DNA of 64,000 bases from Micrococcus flavus (lineage in GTDB: Bacteria; Actinomycetota; Actinomycetes; Actinomycetales; Micrococcaceae), in assembly GCF_014204815.1 (NCBI RefSeq), contig NZ_JACHMC010000001.1, positions 806,001 through 870,000 on the forward strand, written 5' to 3'. The notes beneath the pieces were generated by a model. That model did no database searches and was not told where the DNA came from. It saw only the letters and a list, made by a program, of their open reading frames with translations. The position numbers and the translations under genes were made by a program. Of the stretch, positions 54,112 to 62,809 are shown in pieces (the first letter of the stretch is position 1; every line of letters begins with the position of its first letter).

Positions 54112-55953
54112 TCAGGACGGGCCCGAGCCCGCGTAGATGTCCTCCACCACGGCGGCGAAGTCCTTGAGGATGGCGGCCCGGCGCATCTTCAGGGACGGCG
54201 TCATGTGACCCTCCTCCGCGGAGAAGTCCCGGTCGAGGATGCGGAACTCGCGGATGCCCTCGGCCTTCGACACCGCCGCATTGGCCCGGTCCACCACGGA
54301 CTGCACGTGCTCGCGGACCTTCGGCTCCCGCGCCGCCGCCGCGACGTCGAGGTCGCGGTCCAGGCCGCGGGCGGCCAGCCATGCGGGCAGGGTGTCGGCG
54401 TCGAGGGTGACGATCGCCGCGATGAAGGGCTTCGCGTCGCCCACGACCATCACCTGCGAGATCAGGGCGTCCGAGCGGATCGCGTCCTCGAGCTGGGCGG
54501 GGGCCACGTTCTTGCCGCCGGCGGTGACGATGATCTCCTTCTTCCGGCCCGTGATGCGCAGGAAGCCGTCCTCGTCCAGGGAGCCGAGGTCGCCCGTGCG
54601 GAACCAGCCGTCCTCGGTGAAGGCCTCCTCGTCCGCCTCGGGGCGGTTGCGGTAGCCGCGGAACAGCGAGGTGCCGCGCGTGAGGATCTCGCCGTCGTCC
54701 TCGATCCGGATCTCGTTGCCGCCCAGGGGGCGGCCCACGGTGCCGATGCGGAGCTTCCCCGGGCGGCCGACGGTCACGGGGGCGGTGGTCTCGGTGAGGC
54801 CGTAGCCCTCGAGGATCGTGACGCCGACCCCCCGGAAGAAGTGCGCCAGGTCGGGGGAGAGGGGGCCGCCGCCGGAGACCGCGTACTGCAGGGCCCCGCC
54901 CATGGCCGCGCGGATGCGGCGGTAGATCAGCGCCGAGTAGAACGCCCGCTGGGCCCGCAGCGGCAGGGTCATCCGGCCGTCCTCCAGGGCCTTCGACCAC
55001 CGGACCGCCACATCCGCCCCGCGCTCGAAGATCGCGCCCTTCCCGCCGGCCTGCGCCTTGAGCAGCGCCGCGTTGTAGATCTTCTCGAACACGCGCGGCA
55101 CGGCGAGCAGGAAGGTCGGGCGGAAGCTCTCCATCGACTCGGAGAGGCGGGCGAGGTCCGTGACGTGGCCGCACCGGGCCCCGGCCTCGACGGTCAGTAC
55201 GGACACGAAGCGGGCGAACACGTGCGCCAGGGGGATGAACAGCACGGTCGAGGAGCCGGGGTTGACCACCTGGCCGAGGGAGGAGGAGAGCGTCTGGTGG
55301 GCGAGCTCCGCGAAGTTCGCGTGCGTCAGCTCGCAGCCCTTCGGCCGGCCCGTGGTGCCGGAGGTGTAGATCACGGTGGCCAGCGAGTCGAGGGCGACGC
55401 CGGCCCGCCGCTCGGCGAGGACCTCGTCCCCGCCCTCCTCGCTGCTCAGCTCGGCCAGGCCCGCGCCGGGCTCGGCGTCGGCGGGGTCCATGGTCCACAG
55501 GCCGCGCAGGGGCGGCAGGCCCTCGCGGTGGACGGCGTCGCGCACGGTCTTGGCGCGCTCCGGGGTGTCCACGACGGCGGCGCACACGCCGGCGTCCTCG
55601 AAGATCCAGGCCACCTGGGACGGGGAGGAGGTCTCGTAGACGGGCACCGTCACAGCGCCGGCGGCCCAGATGGCGTAGTCCACGAGGGTCCACTCCAGGC
55701 GGGTCGCGGCCATGATGGCCACGCGGTCGCCCGGGCCCACACCGGCGGCCACGAGGCCGCGGGCGTAGCCCTGGACCCGGGACCAGGCCTCCGCGGCCGT
55801 GACGTCGCGCCAGGCGCCCGCACCCTCGCCGCCGGGCACGGGCGAGGCGAACAGCGCACGGTCCGGGTGCTCGGCCGCCTGGCGGGCGAGGGCGTCGGTC
55901 AGGGCGGCGTCGGGGGGGAGCGTCGGGTGGGCCGGCTCGGCGATGTGGCGCAT
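54112..55953 (-). CDS. long-chain fatty acid-CoA ligase (FadD15-like)
   Basis: A 613-residue AMP-forming ligase. The P-loop IYTSGTTGRPKGCELTH is near residue 190, VPRVFEKIYN and VSGGGPLSPDLAHFFRGVG follow, the adenylate motif GYGLTETTAPVTVG is central, and GWFRTGDLGSLDEDGFLRITGRKKEIIVTAGGK is split here into its motifs GWFRTGDLG and ITGRKKEIIV. LKMRRAAILKDF holds the C-terminal catalytic Lys region. It activates fatty acids for lipid synthesis or degradation. ATG at 55953 follows CTGGAGG; the open frame continues about 126 bases upstream but those residues are unconserved. It corresponds to mycobacterial fadD15 near the aroG-pknL block. Confidence 0.88.
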   Translation of the reverse strand: MRHIAEPAHPTLPPDAALTDALARQAAEHPDRALFASPVPGGEGAGAWRDVTAAEAWSRVQGYARGLVAAGVGPGDRVAIMAATRLEWTLVDYAIWAAGAVTVPVYETSSPSQVAWIFEDAGVCAAVVDTPERAKTVRDAVHREGLPPLRGLWTMDPADAEPGAGLAELSSEEGGDEVLAERRAGVALDSLATVIYTSGTTGRPKGCELTHANFAELAHQTLSSSLGQVVNPGSSTVLFIPLAHVFARFVSVLTVEAGARCGHVTDLARLSESMESFRPTFLLAVPRVFEKIYNAALLKAQAGGKGAIFERGADVAVRWSKALEDGRMTLPLRAQRAFYSALIYRRIRAAMGGALQYAVSGGGPLSPDLAHFFRGVGVTILEGYGLTETTAPVTVGRPGKLRIGTVGRPLGGNEIRIEDDGEILTRGTSLFRGYRNRPEADEEAFTEDGWFRTGDLGSLDEDGFLRITGRKKEIIVTAGGKNVAPAQLEDAIRSDALISQVMVVGDAKPFIAAIVTLDADTLPAWLAARGLDRDLDVAAAAREPKVREHVQSVVDRANAAVSKAEGIREFRILDRDFSAEEGHMTPSLKMRRAAILKDFAAVVEDIYAGSGPS

Positions 55954-56041
55954 GGGTCCTCCAGGGAGTCGGGCCTCGGCGGGAGCGGTGCGCGGGGACG
56001 GCGCGCCGTGACGGAGACCCGGTGTGATCGGTGTCACTCCC

Positions 56042-56047
56042 ACCCTA
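56042..56047 (-). promoter_or_regulatory. -10 of the acyl-CoA ligase gene
   Basis: TAGGGT on the minus strand (plus ACCCTA) lies about 90 bases before the ATG at 55953. Confidence 0.45.
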
Positions 56048-56095
56048 TAGGCAACAGCGGGGATCCCTGCCCCGCCCACACCGGGCCGTCGGCCC

Positions 56096-56908
56096 TCAAT
56101 CCCTCCGCACGGCCCGGGCGACCGCGTCCCGGCTCGCTGCGATGAGCAGCGGCAGGTCGAGGTCCAGGGTGGCCACGTGCCGGCTGCGGGGCAGGGGCAC
56201 CACCTCCACGGGCGCCCGCGTCAGCCCGCGCAGGAGGGCCCGGTGGCTCGCCTCCGGCACCACGGCGTCCTGCGCCGAGCGGAAGACGGTGACGGGTGCC
56301 GTGATCCGCCCCAGGCCCCGCTCGGCGGCCCGCTGGATCCGGCCCACCGCGGCCACCCCGCCCACGGGGGTGCGCTCATAGGCGATCTCCCGTGCCTCGG
56401 GGTCCGCGATGTCGCCGGCGATGGCCGGCAGCGAGGGGACCACGTGGCGCAGGAGGGGGGCGGCGTGGGCCAGCGGGTTGCCGAAGCGCAGCGCCGGGTT
56501 GACCACGAGGACCGCGGCCACCGGCCGGTGGGCGGCGGCGTCGAGGGCCAACGCCCCGCCCATCGAGATCCCGGCCACGACCACGTGGCGGTGCTCGGCG
56601 AGCGCGGCGTCCACCTCGGCGCGCACCGCGGCGCGGATCCGATCCGCGCCCGTGGCGGCCAGGTCCTCCCAGCGGGTGCCGTGTCCGGGCAGCAGGGGCA
56701 CCCGGACGGCGCACCCGGCCCCGGCGACCCCCTCGGCCCACGCGCGCACCGACGCGGGGCCGGAGGTGAACCCGTGCAGGACCACGACGGCGACGTCGGG
56801 CCGGCCGGCGGCGGGCAGCCGGAACGGGCGCTGGGCCTCGGGGACGTCCACGGCCCGGGAGGGGGAGGCGGGGACGGGGCGGACGCGGGGGAACGGGGGG
56901 AGGCGCAT
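56096..56908 (-). CDS. alpha/beta hydrolase (carboxylesterase or monoacylglycerol lipase type)
   Basis: A 270-residue alpha/beta hydrolase. The oxyanion region is VVVLHGFTSG, the nucleophile Ser is in GISMGGALAL, the acid is in FRSAQDAVVPEAS and the His in SRHVATLDLD, so the triad is complete. It resembles the Est30-type carboxylesterases. Two ATGs lie six bases apart (56914 and 56908). The minus-strand -10 TAGGCT (56916-56921) ends only one base before the first but seven before the second, so the transcript probably begins at the second ATG, used here. The substrate is unknown. Confidence 0.8.
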   Translation of the reverse strand: MRLPPFPRVRPVPASPSRAVDVPEAQRPFRLPAAGRPDVAVVVLHGFTSGPASVRAWAEGVAGAGCAVRVPLLPGHGTRWEDLAATGADRIRAAVRAEVDAALAEHRHVVVAGISMGGALALDAAAHRPVAAVLVVNPALRFGNPLAHAAPLLRHVVPSLPAIAGDIADPEAREIAYERTPVGGVAAVGRIQRAAERGLGRITAPVTVFRSAQDAVVPEASHRALLRGLTRAPVEVVPLPRSRHVATLDLDLPLLIAASRDAVARAVRRD

Positions 56909-56915
56909 GCGCATG

Positions 56916-56921
56916 AGCCTA
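56916..56921 (-). promoter_or_regulatory. -10 of the hydrolase gene, back to back with the plsC -10
   Basis: TAGGCT on the minus strand (plus AGCCTA) is 12 bases from the plus-strand TAGGAT at 56934-56939. The same 12-base arrangement recurs at 62792-62815. Confidence 0.55.
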
Positions 56922-56933
56922 GGCCCGCCCGCA

Positions 56934-56939
56934 TAGGAT
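56934..56939 (+). promoter_or_regulatory. -10 of the acyltransferase gene
   Basis: TAGGAT lies about 38 bases before the GTG at 56977, and back to back with the hydrolase -10. Confidence 0.55.
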
Positions 56940-56976
56940 GGGCGCGCACCGCCGACGTCGAGAGAGGCTCCTCCCC

Positions 56977-57687
56977 GTGTCCACGTTCTACTGGTCCGCC
57001 AAGACGTTCGTGGTGGCCCCCGCCACCCGGCTGCTGTTCCGCCCCTGGGTGAAGGGCCGGGCCCACGTCCCCGCCGAGGGGCCGGCGATCCTCGCCAGCA
57101 ACCACCTGTCCGTCTCGGACTCCGTGTTCATGCCCGCCATGCTGGACCGTCAGGTGCACTTCCTGGCCAAGCAGGAGTACTTCACCGGTCCCGGCCCCAG
57201 GGGATGGGTGACGAAGAAGTTCTTCCAGGCCACCAACCAGCTGCCCATGGACCGCTCCGGGGGCCAGGCCTCGCTGCGCTCCCTCGAGTCCGGCCTGGAG
57301 TGCCTGCGCGAGGGGAAGCTGCTGGGCATCTACCCGGAGGGCACCCGCAGCCCCGATGGTCGGCTGCACCGCGGCAAGATCGGCGTGGCGAAGCTGGCAC
57401 TCGCGTCCCAGGCCCCCGTGGTCCCCATCGCGATGATCGGCACGGACCGCGTCCAGCCGATCGGCCGCACCCTGCCCGCGCCGCGCCGGCTCGGGATGAT
57501 CTTCGGCGAGCCCCTCGACTTCTCCGGTCGCACGGAGTCCGCGACCGACCACCGGGTCCTGCGGGAGGTCACGGACGAGATCATGGAGGCGATCCGCCGC
57601 CTCTCCGGCCAGGAGTACGTGGACGTCTACGCCGCGGACGTGAAGTCCGGCCGCGTGCCCGCGCCGCCGCGTCCCGGCCGGGACTGA
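56977..57687 (+). CDS. 1-acylglycerol-3-phosphate O-acyltransferase (PlsC family)
   Basis: A 236-residue membrane-associated acyltransferase of phospholipid synthesis, making phosphatidic acid. The catalytic NHLSVSD (NHxxxxD) is near residue 45, and the glycerol-phosphate-binding YPEGTRSPDG near 124; GKIGVAKLALASQAPVVPI completes the family pattern. GTG at 56977 follows GAGAGG; an upstream ATG at 56938 overlaps the -10 hexamer and is rejected. It matches the mycobacterial Rv2182c position near aroG. Confidence 0.88.
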   Translation: MSTFYWSAKTFVVAPATRLLFRPWVKGRAHVPAEGPAILASNHLSVSDSVFMPAMLDRQVHFLAKQEYFTGPGPRGWVTKKFFQATNQLPMDRSGGQASLRSLESGLECLREGKLLGIYPEGTRSPDGRLHRGKIGVAKLALASQAPVVPIAMIGTDRVQPIGRTLPAPRRLGMIFGEPLDFSGRTESATDHRVLREVTDEIMEAIRRLSGQEYVDVYAADVKSGRVPAPPRPGRD

Positions 57688-57704
57688 CGGCGGTCTCACC
57701 CTGC

Positions 57705-57738
57705 GGACCGCCCGGGTCATGTTCCGGACCGGCGGTCC
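57705..57738 (+). terminator. candidate terminator after the acyltransferase
   Basis: Arms GGACCGCC (57705-57712) and GGCGGTCC (57731-57738) pair over 8 bp with an 18-base loop, 18 bases after the stop. Confidence 0.45.
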
Positions 57739-57747
57739 GGCCGCACC

Positions 57748-57753
57748 TAGGCT
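57748..57753 (+). promoter_or_regulatory. -10 of the DAHP synthase gene, leaderless
   Basis: TAGGCT is followed by GGTCGC and the ATG at 57760; no Shine-Dalgarno is present. Confidence 0.6.
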
Positions 57754-57759
57754 GGTCGC

Positions 57760-59160
57760 ATGCATGAGGACCCCCGCGACCAGATCCTGGCCTTCGGCAC
57801 CGCCATCTCCGAGGGCGCCGCGCCCGACCCCGCCCTCGACGCCTGGCGCGACCTCGAGGTCCGGCAGGCGCCCGCCTGGGCGGACGAGGCCGACTTCCGC
57901 GCCGCCGTCGCCGAGCTGAGCCAGGTCCCGCCGCTCGTGTTCGCCGGCGAGGTGGACGTGCTGCGCACCCGCCTGGCCGACGTCGCCCGCGGCGAGGCGT
58001 TCCTGCTCCAGGGCGGGGACTGCGCCGAGACCTTCGCCGGGTCCACCGCCAACCGCATCTCGGCGCGCGTGAAGACCATCCTGCAGATGGCCGCCGTGCT
58101 CACCTACGGCGCCTCCATGCCCGTGGTGAAGATGGGCCGGATCGCCGGCCAGTACGCGAAGCCCCGCTCCTCGGACACCGAGACCCGCGACGGCGTGACG
58201 CTGCCGAGCTTCCGCGGGGAGATCGTCAACGGCTTCGAGTTCACGGAGGAGGCCCGCCGGCACGACGCGCGGCGGATGGTGACGGCGTACCACACGGCCG
58301 CCTCCACGCTGAACCTCGTCCGGGCCTTCACGCAGGGCGGCTTCGCCGACCTGCGCAGCGTCCACCAGTGGAACCGCGGCTTCATGGAGAACCCCGCCCA
58401 CAAGAAGTACGAGCGGATCGCCGCCGAGATCGACCGGGCCGTGCGGTTCATGGCCGCCGCCGGTGCGGACTTCGAGGCCATGCGCCGCACCGAGTTCTAC
58501 GCCGCGCACGAGGCCCTGCTGCTCGACTACGAGCGGGCCCTCACCCGACTCGACTCCCGGACCGGCACGCCCTACGCCACGAGTGCGCACTTCCTCTGGA
58601 TCGGCGAGCGCACCCGCGAGGTCGACGGCGCCCACGTGGACTTCCTCTCCCGCGTGCGCAACCCGATCGGCGTCAAGCTCGGGCCGAGCACCACGGTGGA
58701 CGACGTCCGCGCGCTCGCGGACCGGCTCGACCCCGAGCGCGAGCCGGGCCGGCTCACGTTCATCGCCCGGATGGGCGCCTCGAAGATCCGCGACGTGCTC
58801 CCCGGGATCGTCGAGGGCGTGCGGGGTGAGGGCCTGCAGCCCGTGTGGGTCACCGACCCGATGCACGGCAACACCATCACGGCCGCCAACGGCTACAAGA
58901 CGCGCCGGTTCGAGGACGTCATGGACGAGGTGTCCGGCTTCTTCGAGGTCCACCGCGGCCTCGGCACCCACCCCGGCGGCATGCACGTGGAGCTCACCGG
59001 CGACGACGTCGCCGAGTGCGTCGGCGGCGCCGACCCGGTGGCGGAGGCGGACTTCGACGCCCGCTACGAGACCCTCTGCGATCCGCGACTGAACCACCAG
59101 CAGTCGCTCGAGCTGGCCTTCAAGGTCACTGACGCCCTGGCGCACCCGCACCGCGGCTGA
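57760..59160 (+). CDS. aroG: class II 3-deoxy-7-phosphoheptulonate (DAHP) synthase
   Basis: A 466-residue enzyme joining PEP and erythrose 4-phosphate, the first step of the shikimate pathway. The class II pattern is clear: FLLQGGDCAETFA with the metal-binding Cys, VVKMGRIAGQYAKPRSS, LPSFRGEIVNGFEF, WVTDPMHGNT and THPGGMHVELTGDDV. Its closest known type is the actinobacterial AroG, regulated by aromatic amino acids and by chorismate mutase partners. The predicted mRNA is leaderless. It faces a PASTA kinase across a shared terminator, as in Mycobacterium (aroG near pknL). Confidence 0.95.
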   Translation: MHEDPRDQILAFGTAISEGAAPDPALDAWRDLEVRQAPAWADEADFRAAVAELSQVPPLVFAGEVDVLRTRLADVARGEAFLLQGGDCAETFAGSTANRISARVKTILQMAAVLTYGASMPVVKMGRIAGQYAKPRSSDTETRDGVTLPSFRGEIVNGFEFTEEARRHDARRMVTAYHTAASTLNLVRAFTQGGFADLRSVHQWNRGFMENPAHKKYERIAAEIDRAVRFMAAAGADFEAMRRTEFYAAHEALLLDYERALTRLDSRTGTPYATSAHFLWIGERTREVDGAHVDFLSRVRNPIGVKLGPSTTVDDVRALADRLDPEREPGRLTFIARMGASKIRDVLPGIVEGVRGEGLQPVWVTDPMHGNTITAANGYKTRRFEDVMDEVSGFFEVHRGLGTHPGGMHVELTGDDVAECVGGADPVAEADFDARYETLCDPRLNHQQSLELAFKVTDALAHPHRG

Positions 59161-59175
59161 CCCCCGCCGGTCGGC

Positions 59176-59213
59176 ACGTCGGCCCCGCGTCGGAGACGGT
59201 GCGGGGCCGACGT
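59176..59213. terminator. bidirectional terminator between aroG and pknL
   Basis: A 13-bp perfect stem (59176-59188 and 59201-59213) with a 12-base loop lies between the convergent genes. Confidence 0.75.
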
Positions 59214-59228
59214 CGTCCGGGCGGCCGG

Positions 59229-61148
59229 TCAGCCCACGGCGATCCGCACGTGCGAGCCCTCCGGCAGGAGGGTCCCCGCCGGCGTCCCCTGGGCGGTGAC
59301 ACGGGCGGCGCCGTGCGAGGGGCCGTCCACGTGCGCCACGAGGCCCGCGTCCTCCAGGCGGGTGCGCGCCTCACCGGCCGTCAGGCCGACGACGGGCGGC
59401 ATCGCGTGCGCCGCCGCGCCCGTGGAGACGATCACGGACAGCGCGGCGCCCGGCCGCAGGGGCGCCCCCGGGGCCGCGTCCTGGGCCGCCACGGAGCCGG
59501 CGGGCGTGGCACGGTCCGCGCGGCGCTCACGCACGTGGACGTCCAGCCCGGCCTCGTCCGCGGCACGGTGGGCCGCCGTCACCGTCAGCCCGGTCAGGTC
59601 CGGGGCCGGGACCGGCGCCGGGCCGGCGGACACCGTCAGGGCGACGGGGGAGCGGCCGTCGACGGCGGCGCCGGCCGCGGGCTCGGTGGCCAGCACCACC
59701 CCGTCGGACAGGCGCTCGTCGTGGCGCGTGGTGACCTGGGCGGTGAGACCGGCGTGGGCGAGGCGGGTGCGGGCGTCGGCCTGGTCCAGGCCGGTGAGGG
59801 GAGGGACCACCGTTCCGGCGGGCCCGCCGAGGCCGCCGGACCCGAGGGTGAACCCCAGGAGCAGGGCCACGCCGGTGAGCAGGAGCGTGACGGCCGCCCC
59901 GATCGCCACCGTCCGGCCGCCGCCGGCGCCCAGCCGTTCGAGGGGCTCCCGCGCGGACCGGCGGCGCGCACGGGCGCGCGGAGGGCGCCTCCGGGCGGGG
60001 CGGTCGGGCGCGCGGCCGCTGGCACCGTCCGCGGTCGGGACGGCGGCGCGGCGCGGCGCGGCGTCGGGGTCCGGTGCGGCCGGCGTCGCGACGATCCCGA
60101 CGGGCAGGGTGCGGGTCGCGTCGTCGTCGAGGACGCCGGGGGGGCGCAGCGCGTGGCGGGGCACCGGCACGGTCTCCGAGGCCTCCGGCTCGTCGGCCGC
60201 GGCCACGGGGCCCGGGTCGACGGGCACGGGCACCGCGCCCGCCTCGGCCTCCCGGGCCCCGGACGGCGGCGCGTGGTCGAGCTCGGCGTCGGACAGGCCG
60301 GCCCGCACCCGCTCGAGCGCGTCGAGCAGGACCGTCGCGTCCTGGGGCCGGTCCCGGGGGTCCGGCTCGGTGCACCACAGCACGAGGTCGTCGAGGCGCT
60401 CGGGGAGTCCGGGCACCAGGGTGGAGGGCACCGGCACGCGCTCGTGCAGATGCCGGTAGGCCACCTGCAGGGGACCGGCCGCCGTGAAGGGCTGGCGGCC
60501 CGTGAGGAGCTCGAACAGGAGGATCCCGGCGGCGTACACGTCCGCCCGGGTGTCCGCCGGCTCCCCGGAGAGGTGCTCCGGCGCCAGGTAGGCGGGTGTG
60601 CCCAGCACGGCCTGGCCGGTGGAGGTGTGGCCCGTGGCTGCGCGGGAGAGGCCGAAGTCCGCCACCGTGACGCGGCCGTCCTCCCGGACGAGCACGTTCT
60701 CCGGCTTCACGTCCCGGTGGACGAGTCCGGCGCGGTGGGCGGCCGCGAGGCCGGCGAGGGTGGGCAGGAGCAGGTCCAGCGCGCGGCGCGGGGTCAGGGG
60801 CGCCTCGGCGCGGATCACCGAGCGCAGGGTGCGGCCCGGCACGAACTCCATCACCAGGTACGCGACCGTCTCCCCGGATGCGTCGACGGTGTGGCCCTGG
60901 TCCAGGACGGCGACCACGTGGGGGTGGGAGACGCGGGCGGCCGTCTTGGCCTCCCGCTCGAACCGGGCCACGAGCGCGGGGTCCTCCGCGAGGTGGGGGT
61001 GCATGACCTTGAGGGCCACCATCCGGTCCAGCCGGCGGTCCAGCGCGCGATAGACGGTGGACATGCCCCCGCGCGCCACCCGGTCCAGGACCTCGTACCG
61101 GTCCTCCACGGTGGTGCCCACCAGCGGGTCCCGGCGCGAGCTGCTCAT
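59229..61148 (-). CDS. pknL: membrane Ser/Thr protein kinase with three PASTA domains (PknL position)
   Basis: A 639-residue Hanks-type kinase. The kinase domain (about 12-275) has the P-loop RVARGGMSTVYRA, VALKVM with the ATP-binding Lys, HRDVKPENVLV, DFGLSRAA and the activation-loop TSTGQAVLGTPAYLAPE. A Pro/Arg-rich juxtamembrane segment precedes one TM helix (about 415-437), then three extracellular PASTA repeats (about 447-639), which sense peptidoglycan fragments. Neighbours aroG, the small DNA-binding gene and the polyprenyl synthetase match mycobacterial pknL, which to my knowledge has no PASTA repeats. ATG at 61148 is leaderless by its -10. Confidence 0.9.
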   Translation of the reverse strand: MSSSRRDPLVGTTVEDRYEVLDRVARGGMSTVYRALDRRLDRMVALKVMHPHLAEDPALVARFEREAKTAARVSHPHVVAVLDQGHTVDASGETVAYLVMEFVPGRTLRSVIRAEAPLTPRRALDLLLPTLAGLAAAHRAGLVHRDVKPENVLVREDGRVTVADFGLSRAATGHTSTGQAVLGTPAYLAPEHLSGEPADTRADVYAAGILLFELLTGRQPFTAAGPLQVAYRHLHERVPVPSTLVPGLPERLDDLVLWCTEPDPRDRPQDATVLLDALERVRAGLSDAELDHAPPSGAREAEAGAVPVPVDPGPVAAADEPEASETVPVPRHALRPPGVLDDDATRTLPVGIVATPAAPDPDAAPRRAAVPTADGASGRAPDRPARRRPPRARARRRSAREPLERLGAGGGRTVAIGAAVTLLLTGVALLLGFTLGSGGLGGPAGTVVPPLTGLDQADARTRLAHAGLTAQVTTRHDERLSDGVVLATEPAAGAAVDGRSPVALTVSAGPAPVPAPDLTGLTVTAAHRAADEAGLDVHVRERRADRATPAGSVAAQDAAPGAPLRPGAALSVIVSTGAAAHAMPPVVGLTAGEARTRLEDAGLVAHVDGPSHGAARVTAQGTPAGTLLPEGSHVRIAVG

Positions 61149-61154
61149 GCCCCC

Positions 61155-61160
61155 AGGGTA
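61155..61160 (-). promoter_or_regulatory. -10 of pknL, leaderless
   Basis: On the minus strand TACCCT is followed by GGGGGC and the ATG at 61148, identical over 15 bases to the lipoprotein start at 41637-41651. Confidence 0.6.
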
Positions 61161-61236
61161 GAGGACCGCCCCGTCCGTCCGCGGGTCGCCGGAGCCGGCG
61201 CCGCCCCCGTCCGGGGGAGGCCGGTGCGGGGCCGCG

Positions 61237-61242
61237 TACAGT
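61237..61242 (+). promoter_or_regulatory. -10 of the Rv2175c-like gene, leaderless
   Basis: TACAGT is followed by GTCCGC and the GTG at 61249. Confidence 0.6.
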
Positions 61243-61248
61243 GTCCGC

Positions 61249-61656
61249 GTGAGCACCGAGAACACCCCCGCGACCACCGCCGAGCCTCCCGCCGACGCGA
61301 TCCCCGCCGACCTGGACGCCCTCGTGGGCGACTGGGTGACCCTGCCGGACGTGGCCGAGCACCTGGACATCCGCGTGACCCGCGTGCACAACCTGGTCTC
61401 CGAGCGCCGGCTGCTGGCGGTGCGCCGCCCGGCGCCGCCCGTGCGGTCCGTCCCGGCCGCGTTCCTCACCGAGACGGGGGTCCTGGAGCCCCTCCGCGGG
61501 ACGCTCGTGCTCCTGCAGGACGCCGGGTTCGACGACGCAGAGGCCCTGCGCTGGCTCTTCACCGAGGACGAGTCCCTGCCGGGCCGCCCCGTGGACGCCC
61601 TGCGTGCGGGTCACAAGACCGAGGTGCGCCGGCGGGCTCAGGCGCTCGCCTGGTGA
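61249..61656 (+). CDS. small DNA-binding protein (Rv2175c-like, PknL partner)
   Basis: A 135-residue protein with a winged helix-turn-helix: WVTLPDVAEHLDIRVTRVHNLVSERRLLAVRR (here the motifs WVTLPDVAEHLDI and VHNLVSERRLL), then PAAFLTETGVLEPLRGTL. In Mycobacterium tuberculosis the orthologue binds DNA and is released when PknL phosphorylates an N-terminal Thr. Here the N-terminus has several Thr residues (MSTENTPATTAE), plausible phosphosites. It is divergent from the kinase gene, 100 bases from start to start, and its mRNA appears leaderless. Confidence 0.82.
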   Translation: MSTENTPATTAEPPADAIPADLDALVGDWVTLPDVAEHLDIRVTRVHNLVSERRLLAVRRPAPPVRSVPAAFLTETGVLEPLRGTLVLLQDAGFDDAEALRWLFTEDESLPGRPVDALRAGHKTEVRRRAQALAW

Positions 61657-61687
61657 CGCCTCCCGCGCCCGGGGCGCCGGACCGGCC

Positions 61688-62785
61688 TCAGGCCGCCCGC
61701 ACCGTGTAGGCGCGGATGAGGTCCGCGAGCTCGTCGCGGACCGCAGCGGGCACGCCGTGCCCCGCGAGCGCGTCCAGGGCGTCCTCGGCCCGACGCGAGA
61801 GCCGGGCCACCTCGTCCGCCACGGCGGCCCGGGCGCCGACGGCCCCGAGCCGGTCCTGCCAGTGGCGCACCCGTTCGACGGTCATGCCCGGATCGCCCAG
61901 CTCGGCGTCCAGCCGGCGCCACTCCTCCGCGGGCAGCAGTGCGGAGGCGCGCGCGATCAGCACCGTCCGCTTGCCCTCGCGCAGGTCGTCGCCCGCCGGC
62001 TTGCCGGTGGTCCCCGGGTCGCCGAAGACGCCCAGCAGGTCGTCCTGCAGCTGGAACGCGATCCCGAACGGGAGGCTCACCCGCTCGAAGGCGGCCACGA
62101 GGGCGTCGTCCGCCCCGGCGAGCAGCCCGCCGAAGGCGAGGGGGTGCACGGCCGAGTACCGCGCGGCCTTGTACTCGACCACGGCCGCCGCCGCCTGCTC
62201 CGCCTCCCGGGCGTCGGCCGCGGCGGGGGCCATCTCGGCGGCCACGTCGAGGTACTGGCCGAGCATGACCTCCAGGCGCATCCGCTCCATCTCCGCCCGG
62301 GCCCGCTCGGGCCGTGCGCTGCCCTCGAGGGCGCGGGAGAAGGTCGCGTCGCTCAGGGCGAGGGCCACGTCCCCGGCCAGGATGGCGGCGGCCACCCCGA
62401 AGTGCTCGGCGTCGTGGCGCCACCCGAGCTCGCGGTGGCGGGCCTCGAACGCGCGGTGGACGCTCGGCATGCCGCGGCGCGTGTCCGAGCGGTCCAGGAC
62501 GTCGTCGTGCACGAGGGCCGCGGCCTGGAAGAGCTCGAACGCCGCACCGGCCGTGACGGGGCGGGGGTCGTCCGCGGCGCCGCCGGCGGCCCGCCAGCCC
62601 AGCCAGACCAGCACGGCCCGCAGCCGCTTGCCGGCGCCGGTCAGGCGCGCCAGGGCCTCGACCGCCGGCGCGGCGGCCGGATGGATCCCCGCCGCATGGG
62701 CGCCGTGCTCGGCGAGGATCTCCCCGAGCCGGGCGGCGACGGCGGCGCGGTAGTCGGACTCGGACGGGGCGGGCTTGGTCGGCAT
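61688..62785 (-). CDS. polyprenyl diphosphate synthase (trans-isoprenyl)
   Basis: A 365-residue prenyl chain elongase. The first Asp-rich motif is HDDVLDRSDTRRG and the second is QDDLLGVFGD; GKRLRAVLVWLGW, KTAR-type KAARYSAVHPLAFGG and DDLREGKRTVL are also conserved. The family condenses IPP with allylic diphosphates to make C15-C45 chains for quinones, carotenoids or cell-wall carriers. The neighbourhood matches mycobacterial idsA2. Micrococcus makes a C50 carotenoid, so geranylgeranyl diphosphate supply is one possible role, but chain length cannot be read. The start at 62785 is leaderless by its -10. Confidence 0.88.
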   Translation of the reverse strand: MPTKPAPSESDYRAAVAARLGEILAEHGAHAAGIHPAAAPAVEALARLTGAGKRLRAVLVWLGWRAAGGAADDPRPVTAGAAFELFQAAALVHDDVLDRSDTRRGMPSVHRAFEARHRELGWRHDAEHFGVAAAILAGDVALALSDATFSRALEGSARPERARAEMERMRLEVMLGQYLDVAAEMAPAAADAREAEQAAAAVVEYKAARYSAVHPLAFGGLLAGADDALVAAFERVSLPFGIAFQLQDDLLGVFGDPGTTGKPAGDDLREGKRTVLIARASALLPAEEWRRLDAELGDPGMTVERVRHWQDRLGAVGARAAVADEVARLSRRAEDALDALAGHGVPAAVRDELADLIRAYTVRAA

Positions 62786-62791
62786 GCGGCC

Positions 62792-62797
62792 ACCCTA
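62792..62797 (-). promoter_or_regulatory. -10 of the prenyl synthase gene, leaderless
   Basis: On the minus strand TAGGGT is followed by GGCCGC and the ATG at 62785. It is 12 bases from the opposing dinB -10. Confidence 0.6.
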
Positions 62798-62809
62798 GCG
62801 GCCGGTGGG

